Of a stretch of 64,000 nt of DNA, positions 51,496-61,047 are shown one piece after another. The stretch spans positions 1-64,000 of the forward strand of contig OZ245050.1 of assembly GCA_965224525.1 (NCBI GenBank), read 5' to 3'. This DNA is from Granulosicoccus sp036478565. GTDB taxonomy: Bacteria > Pseudomonadota > Gammaproteobacteria > Granulosicoccales > Granulosicoccaceae. Position numbers and translations under genes: made by a program. The first letter of the stretch is position 1, and each line of letters begins with the position of its first letter. The notes beneath the pieces were generated by a model. It ran no database searches and had not been told where the DNA came from. It was given only the letters and a program-made list of their open reading frames with translations.

Positions 51496-54332
51496 ATCTG
51501 TTGGCTCATCTTGTTGCCACACTTGAATCTGTCGATCACCGCTATGGATCGATAACAGCGCTCGATACCATGTCGGTTGAATTACCCGCAGGAAAAATGG
51601 TCGGCTTGATCGGTCCGGACGGGGTTGGAAAATCTACCTTGCTCGGTCTCATTGCGGGCGTACGCAAACTTCAGTCAGGGGACGTACAAGTGCTCGGTGG
51701 CAGCATGGCTGACAAGGGTCATCGCGATGCGGTTTGCTCTCGTATTGCTTATATGCCGCAGGGCCTGGGACGCAATCTTTATCCGACACTGACGGTACTC
51801 GAGAATGTTGATTTTTTTGGCCGACTGTTTAGTCAGTCAACTGCCGAGCGTGCGGAACGCATTGATGATCTCCTGAGCAGTACAGGGCTCACGCCGTTTG
51901 CCAATCGCCCGGTGGGAAAGCTATCAGGTGGAATGAAGCAGAAACTGTCGCTGTGTTGCTCACTGATTCACGATCCGGATCTGCTCATTCTCGACGAGCC
52001 AACGACAGGCGTGGATCCGCTATCGCGTAAACAGTTCTGGGAATTGATCGACCGGATTAAATCGCGCCGCCATTCAATGAGCGTTATTGTTGCTACGGCG
52101 TATATGGAGGAAGCTGAACAGTTCGACCATCTTGTCGCCATGGATGACGGTCAGATACTGGCGACCGGTACATCGTTACAGATCAGGGAAGGCGTTGGAC
52201 GTGACACGCTGGAAGAGGCATTCATTGCACTTCTCCCCGCTGAAAAAAGCGCCGGACACAGAGTCGTCAGTTTGCCACCAAGAATAGAGCATGGCGGTGC
52301 GCCGGCTATCGAGGCGGAAAATTTAACCAAACGCTTTGGTGATTTCACCGCTGTTGATCGCGTTACTGTCGAGATTGAGCGGGGGGAGATATTCGGTTTT
52401 CTGGGTTCGAATGGTTGTGGCAAGACGACCACCATGAAGATGCTTACCGGGCTGCTGCCGCCAACCGAGGGAACAGCAAAACTTTTTGGTCAGATTGTTG
52501 ATGCAGATGACATCGAGATACGCCGGCGTGTGGGCTACATGTCCCAGTCATTTTCACTGTATGCAGAACTCAGTGTGCGGCAAAATCTTGAGCTGCATGC
52601 GAATCTTTTTGACCTGTCCGGTGACCAACGTGTAATAGAGTTAATTGAGCGTTTCGAACTCAATGATGTTGCCGCAGAGTTGCCGGAAAGCCTGCCTTTG
52701 GGTGTTCGCCAGCGACTTCAGCTGGCGGTTGCGGTACTACATAAGCCCGAGGTACTGATTCTTGACGAACCAACATCCGGTGTTGACCCGGTTGCGCGTG
52801 ATCGCTTCTGGGAGTTACTTATTGAGTTGTCCCGCGAAGAAGGCGTGACAATATTTATATCCACACACTTTATCAATGAAGCGGAACGCTGTGATCGAAT
52901 TTCGTTGATGCATGCAGGTAAGTTACTCGCGCTGGATAGACCGGATTCACTGCGCGTGGCGCGAGGAGCAGCTACATTGGAAGAGGCGTTTATCGGCTAT
53001 CTCGAGGATGCTGCTGTTAAGGATGTCGCCACCGTTAACGATAATACTGTCAACGATGCTCAGAGTATTCAGGAAGATGGCACCACCGATGATGTTCACA
53101 GCTTGCAGTACAATGGCGATCGAATAGAGGCACCAACTTCCGCGGTGATACCGGGTGATACAACCGGCACGGCACCTGCTGTGCGAGCACAGGGTAGTAA
53201 TCGCTGGTTTGATCCGCTGCGCATGTTAGCGTTTGCGCGACGCGAAGGTGTTGAGCTGGTTCGGGATCCAATTCGACTCGTTTTTGCACTTCTCGGGCCT
53301 GTCCTGCTGGCATTGGCCATGGTCAATGGTATTTCTTTCGATGTCGAGAAACTGAGCTACGCCGTGCTCGATCAGGATCGCTCGTCAGACAGCCAGGGCT
53401 TTGTGGACTATTTCTCACACTCCCGTTATTTCAATGAAGGTCCGTTGATCGAATCACCTGCGGAGCTTGATGTTCGCCTACGTCGCGGGGACATCAGTTT
53501 TGCACTTATCATTCCACCCGGTTTTGGCAAGGATCTGGTAGCGGGGCGAACGCCTGAGGCAGGTGCCTGGTTTGATGGGGCCGTCACTTTTCAGGCTGAA
53601 ACTGCGCGAGGTTTTGTGCAAGGCGTGTTGGGCAGCTATCTAGCAGATTTTTCACAGCGCGAGAGCCGACAAACCAGCGCCTTGTATCCGGCAGAGCTGG
53701 CTACCCGCTTCAGATACAACCAGGCTTTTCTTAGTATCTATGCGATTTCGCCTGGCGTCTTGATGCTGCTGGTCTATATGTTTGCCACCATGCTGACAGC
53801 GCTGGGAATAGTCAGAGAAAAAGAGATGGGCTCCATCATCAATCTCTACGCAGCGCCAGCCAGCAAACTGGAGTTTCTGGTTGGCAAGCAGTTACCCTAC
53901 ATCGCTGTTGCAATGATCAGTTTTGCCGCGCTAGTATTATTGCTGGTAGTTTTCTTTGATGTTCCCATTACTGGCAATTTCGCAGCGCTTGTTGTTGGCG
54001 CAATCTTGTTCGCTACCGCAGCTACTTCACTAGGATTGGTAATCTCTACGTTGGTGTCAACGCAGCTCGCGGCGATTTTTGCATCAGCCATCATCGTCAT
54101 GATCCCGAGTCTGAACCTGTCCGGCATGCTCTATCCTGTGTCAACACTTGAGGGGGCTGCAAACGTTATCGGGCATGCTTTCCCTGCACTGTATTTTCAA
54201 CAAATAGCATCAGGTGTATTCAGCAAAGGCCTTGGTTTCGGTAGTCTCTACCAGAGCCACCTGTGGCTGCTCGTGTTCTGTCTGGTGTTCTGGGCGATGG
54301 CAGTGCTGCTATTAAACAAGCAGGAAGCCTGA
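51492..54332 (+). CDS. rbbA: RbbA-type fused ABC transporter: two ATPase domains and a permease
   Basis: A 946-residue fusion with two ABC ATPase domains and an ABC-2 membrane domain. First ATPase: Walker A GPDGVGKST near residue 40, signature LSGGMKQKL, Walker B LLILDEPTTGVDP. Second: GSNGCGKTT near residue 305, a degenerate signature region PLGVRQRLQLA (no LSGG), Walker B VLILDEPTSGVDP. Transmembrane helices begin near residue 600, with the rest after residue 750. The order is that of E. coli RbbA (YhiH), reported as ribosome-associated; the neighbours rather suggest an exporter. TTG start. Confidence 0.9.
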   Translation: MNLLAHLVATLESVDHRYGSITALDTMSVELPAGKMVGLIGPDGVGKSTLLGLIAGVRKLQSGDVQVLGGSMADKGHRDAVCSRIAYMPQGLGRNLYPTLTVLENVDFFGRLFSQSTAERAERIDDLLSSTGLTPFANRPVGKLSGGMKQKLSLCCSLIHDPDLLILDEPTTGVDPLSRKQFWELIDRIKSRRHSMSVIVATAYMEEAEQFDHLVAMDDGQILATGTSLQIREGVGRDTLEEAFIALLPAEKSAGHRVVSLPPRIEHGGAPAIEAENLTKRFGDFTAVDRVTVEIERGEIFGFLGSNGCGKTTTMKMLTGLLPPTEGTAKLFGQIVDADDIEIRRRVGYMSQSFSLYAELSVRQNLELHANLFDLSGDQRVIELIERFELNDVAAELPESLPLGVRQRLQLAVAVLHKPEVLILDEPTSGVDPVARDRFWELLIELSREEGVTIFISTHFINEAERCDRISLMHAGKLLALDRPDSLRVARGAATLEEAFIGYLEDAAVKDVATVNDNTVNDAQSIQEDGTTDDVHSLQYNGDRIEAPTSAVIPGDTTGTAPAVRAQGSNRWFDPLRMLAFARREGVELVRDPIRLVFALLGPVLLALAMVNGISFDVEKLSYAVLDQDRSSDSQGFVDYFSHSRYFNEGPLIESPAELDVRLRRGDISFALIIPPGFGKDLVAGRTPEAGAWFDGAVTFQAETARGFVQGVLGSYLADFSQRESRQTSALYPAELATRFRYNQAFLSIYAISPGVLMLLVYMFATMLTALGIVREKEMGSIINLYAAPASKLEFLVGKQLPYIAVAMISFAALVLLLVVFFDVPITGNFAALVVGAILFATAATSLGLVISTLVSTQLAAIFASAIIVMIPSLNLSGMLYPVSTLEGAANVIGHAFPALYFQQIASGVFSKGLGFGSLYQSHLWLLVFCLVFWAMAVLLLNKQEA

Positions 54333-55471
54333 TGCCAGTGGTAATGCCAAGAGGTTTAAAGAATATATACCGCCTGGGTGTAAAAGAGCTCAACAGCCTG
54401 CGTCGAGATCCGGTGCTGATATTCCTGATTTTGTTCACTTTTACGTTTGCCATCTACATTATTGCCACAGGTGTAAAAACGGAGGTCCGCAATGCGTCGA
54501 TCGCGATTGTCGACGAGGATGGCTCAGCGCTGTCGCGGCAGATTCGAGCAGCTTTTCTACCACCGTATTTCAAGCAACCGGAACTGCTGTCGGTTGACCG
54601 GATTGACCAGGCAATGGATACCGGACGTTTCGTATTCGTGATTGATATTCCGCCGAATTTCCAGGCTGATGTTCTGGCAGCGCGCAGACCGGTCATTCAG
54701 GTCAACATCGACGCCACAGCCATGACGCTTGCCGGAAATGGTGCAGTGTACATACGCAATATTGTCAATCAGGAGCTGGCCTCATTTGTTCACCGTGGCG
54801 CTCCGGACACCACCGGGCTGGCTGTTCTTACCATGCGCACCCTGTTTAATCCGAATCTCGACTCCAGCTGGTTCATGTCAGTTATGCAGCTTGTGTCAAA
54901 CGTCGTTATGCTTTCACTGATTCTGTCGGGTGCCGCCGTTATTAGAGAGCGTGAACGTGGCACTATCGAGCACCTGCTGGTGATGCCGGTGACGCCAGCT
55001 GAAATAATGATAGCCAAGATCTGGGCCAACGGTCTGGCAATTCTACTTGCTGTCATCATGTCGCTCTATGTTGTCGTGCAGGGTGTTCTGGGCGTCACGA
55101 TCAACGGTTCTGTGCTGTTATTCGTACTGGGTACCGCCTTGTTTCTATATGCCATGACTTCCCTTGGCATTCTGCTTTCGACCTTCGCTCACTCCATGCC
55201 CCAATTCGGACTGCTGGCAATTCCGTTTTTTATTATAATGAACATGTTGTCGGGCGGCACCTCACCGCTGGATGGCATGCCTGTATTGCTGCAATATCTG
55301 ATGCAGCTTGCACCTTCGACTCACTATACGAGTTTTGCGCAAGCGGTCATCTATCGCGGTGCTGGGATGGGGGTTGTATGGCCTTTGCTAATAAAAATCA
55401 GTATAATCGGTACAGTTCTGTTCATTATAGCGCTGCTAAGATTTCGTTCGACCATGTCATCAGCAAGGTGA
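54332..55471 (+). CDS. yhhJ: ABC-2 type permease YhhJ-like
   Basis: A 379-residue ABC-2 permease with one N-terminal transmembrane helix (about residues 23-43), a large periplasmic domain (44-170), and five or six C-terminal helices. The start ATG at 54332 overlaps the rbbA stop (TGATG), giving MPVVMPRGLKNIYRLG, while the frame is open upstream. Together with the membrane fusion protein and RbbA it makes a complete exporter of unknown substrate; an outer-membrane TolC partner is not encoded here. Confidence 0.9.
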   Translation: MPVVMPRGLKNIYRLGVKELNSLRRDPVLIFLILFTFTFAIYIIATGVKTEVRNASIAIVDEDGSALSRQIRAAFLPPYFKQPELLSVDRIDQAMDTGRFVFVIDIPPNFQADVLAARRPVIQVNIDATAMTLAGNGAVYIRNIVNQELASFVHRGAPDTTGLAVLTMRTLFNPNLDSSWFMSVMQLVSNVVMLSLILSGAAVIRERERGTIEHLLVMPVTPAEIMIAKIWANGLAILLAVIMSLYVVVQGVLGVTINGSVLLFVLGTALFLYAMTSLGILLSTFAHSMPQFGLLAIPFFIIMNMLSGGTSPLDGMPVLLQYLMQLAPSTHYTSFAQAVIYRGAGMGVVWPLLIKISIIGTVLFIIALLRFRSTMSSAR

Positions 55472-55699
55472 CTGTGCGCAACTTCTGGCTAGCCGCTGTC
55501 TTGGATACAACAATCAGTGCAGCAAATTTGTTGATATCGAACAATTGCTGAGCGGTGTGAAGATCGACTTTAGTGCCTTTCAAACTTGCCGGAACGACGG
55601 GTATGAATGCTACCGCAGCTTATCGTTTCTGTCTCCGATCTGTTAAGTTGCACTTACACGATTGAATCCAGGGCACAAAACAATTCAGATGTAGCTAAA

Positions 55700-55705
55700 T
55701 ATAAT
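55700..55705 (+). promoter_or_regulatory. Possible -10 element before the deacetylase gene
   Basis: A consensus TATAAT sits in an AT-rich stretch (55686-55760), but no -35 hexamer is found at 16-18 bases upstream and the element is only 11 bases before the annotated TTG start. It would make better sense if translation starts later, for example at the GTG near 55761. The AT richness itself is unlike the neighbouring DNA. Confidence 0.3.
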
Positions 55706-55715
55706 ATATTATTGT

Positions 55716-56987
55716 TTGCACAAAAATCTGAAATTGTTTCATAAAGGAATATTATATATTGTGTGTAGATTGAACGGAATTTTGAATAATTCGAACCTTG
55801 CTTCGTTGGCTCTGGCAATCATGGTAAGCGGGTTCGTATCCAAGACACAAGCTGCCGGTGCAATGGTATCGATTACATTCGATGACGGATTTGCCAGTAC
55901 TTACGAACATGCGCTTCCTGTTCTGAATGCCAATGGTCTCACGGCGACAGCATTTATCACTACAGGGAATATTGGCGAGAACCGATTCATGACCTGGAAT
56001 CAGGTTGTAGATCTGCAAAACGGACATGGATGGGAAATCGGTGGGCACTCTGTAAATCATCCGAATCTGGCACCAGGGGATTCAACCGAAGTGACTTCTG
56101 TAGAAATCGCAACGGAAGTTAATGATTCACTGGATACTCTGCTTGGCTTCGGGCTGGATGTCGTTTCTTTTGCGCCGCCTTTTGGTGCATATGATAATGC
56201 TGTACTGACAGAAGTATTGAAGAGGTATGAATCGAACCGAGGGTTTCATGATCGGGATGAATTAAATTCGTTTCCGTACCAACGTGATGTACTGATGGTC
56301 AAATCTGTACAGACAGGCGTTAGCCCTGCTCAGGTGAAAGCGTGGGTTGATCTAGCGCTGAATGAGAAAAAATGGTTGATTCTGGTCTATCACGAAGTCC
56401 TTCCGGAGCTGGATCCAGACTATGAATACTCCAATACTATTGCAGAACTTGCAGAGGTGGCTGCATATATTCGCAGCGTTGGAATCGAGGCGGTGACACC
56501 AAACCACGCTCTGAGGTCATCAGGAACCAATATTCTGAGTAATGGAAGTTTTGATCAGGGCTTGAGCCAGGGTTGGCAATTTGTTAATGGCGATGCAGCG
56601 GGAGTGCGAATTGATACTGCAAACCATGGTAGCTATCCCTCCTCACGAAATAGCCTTTTACTCAATAGCACAGGTAGCCCAACCCATCTACGCAGCAAGC
56701 GTATTTCTGTCTCAGGTTCCGCGTCTGAGTATCTGTTTAACGTGTTTGTCAATACTGACAACTTGTCGGTTGGTGAGGTCGGTTTTTATATTGATGAGTA
56801 TAGTGCTGGAGGTGAGTGGATATCAGGGCAATGGAAAGGTGATGTAACGCCAGGCGAAGTGACCTGGTTTAGTTTTAGCTATCAGCCAACTTCAGCTGCG
56901 GTAAGCAGCTTTGCCTGGCAGACGTATACAGATGAAGAGAATGATGGGCCAGTATATCTGGATAACTATTCGCTATATAAATTCTGA
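55716..56987 (+). CDS. Secreted polysaccharide deacetylase with C-terminal beta domain
   Basis: A 423-residue exported enzyme. The NodB domain (about residues 45-260) has the metal and catalytic motifs TFDDGFAS and GGHSVNHP, PPFGAYDN, and LVYHEV, so it probably removes acetyl groups from a polysaccharide such as poly-N-acetylglucosamine or peptidoglycan. The last 150 residues (from about 270: NILSNGSFDQGLSQGW) resemble a CBM-like jelly-roll. The start is uncertain: TTG at 55716 gives a long N-terminus before the signal (ALAIMVSGFVSKTQAAG); a later start is likely. The gene and its upstream region are more AT-rich than the neighbours, which may mean acquisition by transfer. Confidence 0.85.
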   Translation: MHKNLKLFHKGILYIVCRLNGILNNSNLASLALAIMVSGFVSKTQAAGAMVSITFDDGFASTYEHALPVLNANGLTATAFITTGNIGENRFMTWNQVVDLQNGHGWEIGGHSVNHPNLAPGDSTEVTSVEIATEVNDSLDTLLGFGLDVVSFAPPFGAYDNAVLTEVLKRYESNRGFHDRDELNSFPYQRDVLMVKSVQTGVSPAQVKAWVDLALNEKKWLILVYHEVLPELDPDYEYSNTIAELAEVAAYIRSVGIEAVTPNHALRSSGTNILSNGSFDQGLSQGWQFVNGDAAGVRIDTANHGSYPSSRNSLLLNSTGSPTHLRSKRISVSGSASEYLFNVFVNTDNLSVGEVGFYIDEYSAGGEWISGQWKGDVTPGEVTWFSFSYQPTSAAVSSFAWQTYTDEENDGPVYLDNYSLYKF

Positions 56988-57060
56988 ATCATCGGTGAAA
57001 ACCAGTCCCTGAACAGCAACATACCGAGACTGCTTGTCATTCAGCTTTTTGGTGATAGTC

Positions 57061-57399
57061 ATGAGCGAATTCACAGATTATCTGACAGATCTGCTAGACG
57101 ACTTCGGCGCCGTGCGTGTGCGGCGCATGTTTGGTGGTTACGGTATATACCACGAAGGTTTCATGTTCGGTCTGATTGCAGATGACGTGCTGTATCTGAA
57201 AGTTGATGCCGAGAATATGGCTTTCTTTGAGGAGCTTGACTTGCCAACCTTTACCTACCTTAAAAATGGCCGAACAATGGCAATGAGCTATCGGCAAGCT
57301 CCGGAAGACTTCCTGGAGGATCGTCTGGTGGCCGCTGACTGGGCGATGCGTAGCCTTGCAGCCGCACAACGGGCCAAACGCAAAAAACCTGCGTCGTAA
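57061..57399 (+). CDS. TfoX N-terminal-domain protein
   Basis: A 112-residue protein corresponding to the TfoX/Sxy N-terminal domain: LLDDFGAVRVRRMFGGYGIYHEG in part (RRMFGGYGIY) with FGLIADDVLYLKVD and MAMSYRQAPEDFLED. Full-length TfoX activates competence genes and has a second, C-terminal domain that is absent here; stand-alone N-domains are common but of unknown role. ATG at 57061; a start at 57034 is possible. The pilT-pilU pilus motors elsewhere in the window could serve DNA uptake, but no direct link is visible. Confidence 0.87.
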   Translation: MSEFTDYLTDLLDDFGAVRVRRMFGGYGIYHEGFMFGLIADDVLYLKVDAENMAFFEELDLPTFTYLKNGRTMAMSYRQAPEDFLEDRLVAADWAMRSLAAAQRAKRKKPAS

Positions 57400-57525
57400 A
57401 TCGAAGGTAAGGAAAGCTTCCTCCAAAAAAGGAAACCGAAGGTACTGAGGTCGGAATAACCCAGTACACTTGTCTTTTGAAATATCCGACCAAGTACGGG
57501 CTACAGCAAAATGAAGAACTGTTAA

Positions 57526-58110
57526 GTGGCGCAACTCTACTTCTACTATTCGGCAATGAACGCGGGTAAGTCAACATCGCTGTTGCAGTCGGCGCATAAC
57601 TACCGTGAGCAGGGCATGCAGGTTATGGTCTTTACCGCCGCCATTGATGACCGGTTCGGCAAGGGTGTCGTGCGCTCACGCATTGGTCTCGAAGCAGAAG
57701 CCGAGCTGTATGACAACAAGACAGAGTTTTTTGACCATGTACATTCGCGTCATACATCTAATAGCCTGGCCTGCGTACTGGTCGATGAGGCGCAGTTTCT
57801 TTCGCGTGCCCAGGTTGATGAACTGGCGCGCGTGGTGGATGAATGCAATGTTCCGGTTTTGTGTTTTGGCATCCGCACCGATTTTCAGGGCGAGCTGTTT
57901 CCGGGCTCATCCCGGTTGCTGGCGATAGCTGATAAGCTCAAGGAGCTGAAGACGGTGTGCAGCTGTGGTCGCAAGGCAACCATGACCGTGCGGCTTGACA
58001 GTAATGGCTCTGTGGTTGCAGCCGGTGAGCAGGTACAGATAGGTGGCAATGAGCGCTACGAATCCAAGTGCCGTCGGCACTATCGGCAACTGATGGGCGA
58101 CGCTCAATAG
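57526..58110 (+). CDS. tdk: Thymidine kinase
   Basis: Type II thymidine kinase of 194 residues, salvaging thymidine with ATP. The P-loop SAMNAGKST is at residues 9-17, then the VLVDEAQFL Walker B-like segment, FGIRTDFQGELFPGS, and the zinc lasso with cysteines in TVCSCGRKA and KCRRHY. GTG start. Its stop overlaps the pyrC' stop by 7 bases in the convergent direction, so there is no room for separate terminators. Confidence 0.95.
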   Translation: MAQLYFYYSAMNAGKSTSLLQSAHNYREQGMQVMVFTAAIDDRFGKGVVRSRIGLEAEAELYDNKTEFFDHVHSRHTSNSLACVLVDEAQFLSRAQVDELARVVDECNVPVLCFGIRTDFQGELFPGSSRLLAIADKLKELKTVCSCGRKATMTVRLDSNGSVVAAGEQVQIGGNERYESKCRRHYRQLMGDAQ

Positions 58111-59525
58111 TCCGAACGGCGCAGCTCACCACCAACAATCGCCATGTGCACCCGGCCTGTCAAAGGGATTGCTTCATCCGTACATTGGTTCAGGTTCCGA
58201 ATACCGATGAGTGGCGTATTGCAACCTGCACTGACGCCGTGCCCCGCACATGCGGCACCTTGTGTTGTTCCATCTGTAGCAGCTACCGAAAGATCTGTTA
58301 GCTCGGCATCGGGATCAATGAGTATGATGTCGGCACGCTGCCCGACTTTCAGTATTGCCCCCGGTGCCAGCTCATCACACAATATGGCATTGGGATGACG
58401 AGTAACGACATTGAGGTGTTGCTCATCGGACAACTCCAGCAGGGGTTTCAGTGCAAGCCATAACGGCAGGAAATGATCGTATACAGCGAGGCCAGATTCG
58501 GTGTCGGGGAACGGTGCCAGACTGGCATCTGCATCGTGTGGCGCATGATCCGAGCAGATTGCATCGATGATGCCCCGTCTGATTCCATCACGCAGTGCCT
58601 GACGATCGTTGGCGCTACGAAACGGCACTGCTGAATGATAACGACTATCGAAGCCTGCCAGTTGGGCGTCAGTAAAATACAGATGGCCGATACCAACGTC
58701 GGCGGTGACCAGCAAACCATCCTGCTTTGCCCGCTCGATCATACCAACTGCTCGTGCGGAACTCACTCGTGAAATGTGCAGACGGCAACCGGTTTCCCGA
58801 CACAATTCGATCAAGCGTGCCAGCGCAACACTTTCTGCCGCGACCGGGATACCCGGTAGGCCCAGTCGTGTTGCCATTGCCCCGGCATGTGCACAACCGT
58901 TCGCAGCCAGTTGTGAGTCGTGTGCTGTCATGATCAGTGGCAAATCGACGCTGGCGGCGTATTGCATGGCGCTGTACAGCACATTGGCGTTGTCGATTGG
59001 GCGATCTGCCTGACCGGCTGCCAAACAGCCCACAGCCTTAAGTGTTGCCAACTCGGACAGTTGTTTACCGTCCAGACCAACGGTCAGGGCAGCCATTGGA
59101 ATAACGCGTGCACCGGGCGCATCGGCGGCGCGCTGGCGAATCAGTTCAACAGTTGCAGGTGTGTCAATGGCCGGTTGCGTGTCGGGTGCACACAGTACGG
59201 TGGTAAAACCGCCGGCAAGTGCTGCTGCTGTTTCGCTGGCAAGAGTACCTTTGCGGGAGAAGCCCGGCTCGCGCAAGCGACCATAAAGGTCGGTAAAGCC
59301 GGGGAGTACAAGTAGACCATTCGTTTGAATGGTGATGATGTCGGGTTCTCCGGTAGTGGATGCGAGCTGCTGTTCGTCTGAATCGGAAATTCCTGGCAGT
59401 GCCTGGGGATTCACCACGCCCGCAGTTTCAATATGGGTTATTACGCCATTCTCTACAAGCAAGTCATGACGTGTATCGGCTTGCTCATGCTGTAAGCGAA
59501 TACCTGTGAGCAGCAGCGTCGTCAT
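58104..59525 (-). CDS. pyrC': Inactive dihydroorotase homologue (PyrC')
   Basis: A 473-residue member of the dihydroorotase family. In active enzymes the metal-binding motif is HxH in DxHxHxREPG; here it reads DLYGRLREPG, so both histidines are lost. It fits the non-catalytic pyrC' proteins known from Pseudomonas, which bind aspartate carbamoyltransferase and are needed for its assembly. It overlaps the pyrB stop by 4 bases. A functional dihydroorotase must be encoded elsewhere. Other family blocks (ICSDHAPHD and VTRHPNAILC) are kept. Confidence 0.92.
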   Translation of the reverse strand: MTTLLLTGIRLQHEQADTRHDLLVENGVITHIETAGVVNPQALPGISDSDEQQLASTTGEPDIITIQTNGLLVLPGFTDLYGRLREPGFSRKGTLASETAAALAGGFTTVLCAPDTQPAIDTPATVELIRQRAADAPGARVIPMAALTVGLDGKQLSELATLKAVGCLAAGQADRPIDNANVLYSAMQYAASVDLPLIMTAHDSQLAANGCAHAGAMATRLGLPGIPVAAESVALARLIELCRETGCRLHISRVSSARAVGMIERAKQDGLLVTADVGIGHLYFTDAQLAGFDSRYHSAVPFRSANDRQALRDGIRRGIIDAICSDHAPHDADASLAPFPDTESGLAVYDHFLPLWLALKPLLELSDEQHLNVVTRHPNAILCDELAPGAILKVGQRADIILIDPDAELTDLSVAATDGTTQGAACAGHGVSAGCNTPLIGIRNLNQCTDEAIPLTGRVHMAIVGGELRRSDY

Positions 59526-60535
59526 GCGGATGTGCTCCGCGCAGCTGCATCATTGCTGGCAAGCGTTGCGCGCGCCGCTTCGCTGTTGCCCATGATGATG
59601 GACATGACGGCCATGCGTACAGCGATTCCCCAGGTGATCTGTTCGAGAATGACCGACTGCGGGCCGTCAGCAACGTTGGCTGCTATTTCGACACCGCGAT
59701 TGGTTGGACCGGGGTGCATGACCAGCGCATCTGGTTTTGCCATGGCCAGACGCTCTGGTGAGAGCCCGTAAAAACGATAGAATTCGCCGGGGCTGGGTAT
59801 CGTTGCACTGCGCATACGCTCTTTTTGCAGTCGCAAGCCCATAATGACATCTGCACCGACCAGTGCTTTGTCAATGTCAGGGAATATTTCCACTCCCAGT
59901 GATTCGACGTCGGCTGGCATCAACGTGTGCGGTCCGACCACACGGACTTCGCCAGCGCCCAGAGCCACCAGCGCCGCAATATCGGAACGTGCCACTCGTG
60001 AGTGGCGAATGTCACCGATGATCACGATGCAGAGTTGAGCGAAGTCGCCTTTGTGTCGCCGTATCGTAAACATGTCGAGCATGCCCTGGGTAGGGTGCGA
60101 ATGTTGGCCGTCACCGCCATTGACGACATTGATGCCCGGAGCGACGTGACGCGCAATAAAGTGAGCTGCACCAGATTCTCCGTGACGCACAATGAACATA
60201 TCGCATTGCAGCGCCTCCAGTACACGCAAGGTGTCAAGCAAGGACTCTCCCTTGGTCGTAGAGGAGGTGACCAGATCAACATTCAGAACGTCGGCCGACA
60301 GACGTTTTGCAGCAAGTTCGAATGCGGTTCGTGTGCGCGTACTGTTTTCAAAGAAGATATTGGCGACCGTTTTGCCACGCAATAGTGGTACTGACTTGAT
60401 CGTACGTTCGTTGACGCCAGCAAAGCCTTCTGCGGTATCGAGTATATGAGTCAGTTGAGCGGCATCAAGGCCGTTGATATCGATGAAATGCTGCAGTTTG
60501 CCAAACTGGTTGAATTGCGGGTCCGGTAGACTCAT
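59522..60535 (-). CDS. pyrB: Aspartate carbamoyltransferase catalytic chain
   Basis: PyrB makes N-carbamoylaspartate from aspartate and carbamoyl phosphate. The 337-residue protein carries the carbamoyl-phosphate motif ENSTRTRTAFELA near residue 60, HPTQGMLDMFT, and VMHPGPTNRG. It is of the longer class B type that pairs with PyrC'. Overlaps at both ends (ATGA) place it in the pyrR-pyrB-pyrC' run. Confidence 0.96.
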   Translation of the reverse strand: MSLPDPQFNQFGKLQHFIDINGLDAAQLTHILDTAEGFAGVNERTIKSVPLLRGKTVANIFFENSTRTRTAFELAAKRLSADVLNVDLVTSSTTKGESLLDTLRVLEALQCDMFIVRHGESGAAHFIARHVAPGINVVNGGDGQHSHPTQGMLDMFTIRRHKGDFAQLCIVIIGDIRHSRVARSDIAALVALGAGEVRVVGPHTLMPADVESLGVEIFPDIDKALVGADVIMGLRLQKERMRSATIPSPGEFYRFYGLSPERLAMAKPDALVMHPGPTNRGVEIAANVADGPQSVILEQITWGIAVRMAVMSIIMGNSEAARATLASNDAAARSTSA

Positions 60536-61047
60536 GCGCGGCGCTCGTTAATCGATACACTCATGTCGCTTGCATTGAGTTCGATGTATTGCTCGCTGCT
60601 CAGCTCAACTGTATGGCCAATAACATCTGCTCGAATCGGCAGCTCGTGTCCGCTGCGTTGCACCAGCACTGCAAGTGTAATTTTTGCCGGTCGGCCGTAG
60701 TCAAAAATTTCGTTCATGGCTGCACGTACAGTTCGCCCGGTACCCAGAACGTCATCAATCAGGATGATATGCCGGTCATCGACAGTAAACGGTACTTGTG
60801 ATGGCCCGACCACCGGGTGCAGTCCAATTGAGCTGAAGTCGTCGCGATAAAACGCGATATTCAGCTCTCCAAGCGGTTCGGTAGGTGTCAGCCGTTGGTG
60901 TAGATAGCGGCCGACTTCCACACCGCCACGACGAATGCCGATCAGAGCGGCGTCGGGTTCTTTCCGAAGCACGGCTGCCAACGGTTTCTGCATGGCATCC
61001 AGCCATGTGCTTACCGTCTCAGAGCCGTATTTCGTCAGAGGCGTCAT
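60532..61047 (-). CDS. pyrR: PyrR bifunctional regulator / uracil phosphoribosyltransferase
   Basis: A 171-residue PyrR homologue. The PRPP-binding motif IILIDDVLGTGRT near residues 89-101 is clear, and the RRGGVEVG segment is present. In Bacillus PyrR binds mRNA to attenuate pyr genes; in Pseudomonas the role of the homologue is not the same. No PyrR-type RNA leader was recognised in front of pyrB, as pyrR overlaps it. Stop overlaps pyrB start; its start overlaps the ruvX stop. Confidence 0.94.
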   Translation of the reverse strand: MTPLTKYGSETVSTWLDAMQKPLAAVLRKEPDAALIGIRRGGVEVGRYLHQRLTPTEPLGELNIAFYRDDFSSIGLHPVVGPSQVPFTVDDRHIILIDDVLGTGRTVRAAMNEIFDYGRPAKITLAVLVQRSGHELPIRADVIGHTVELSSEQYIELNASDMSVSINERRA

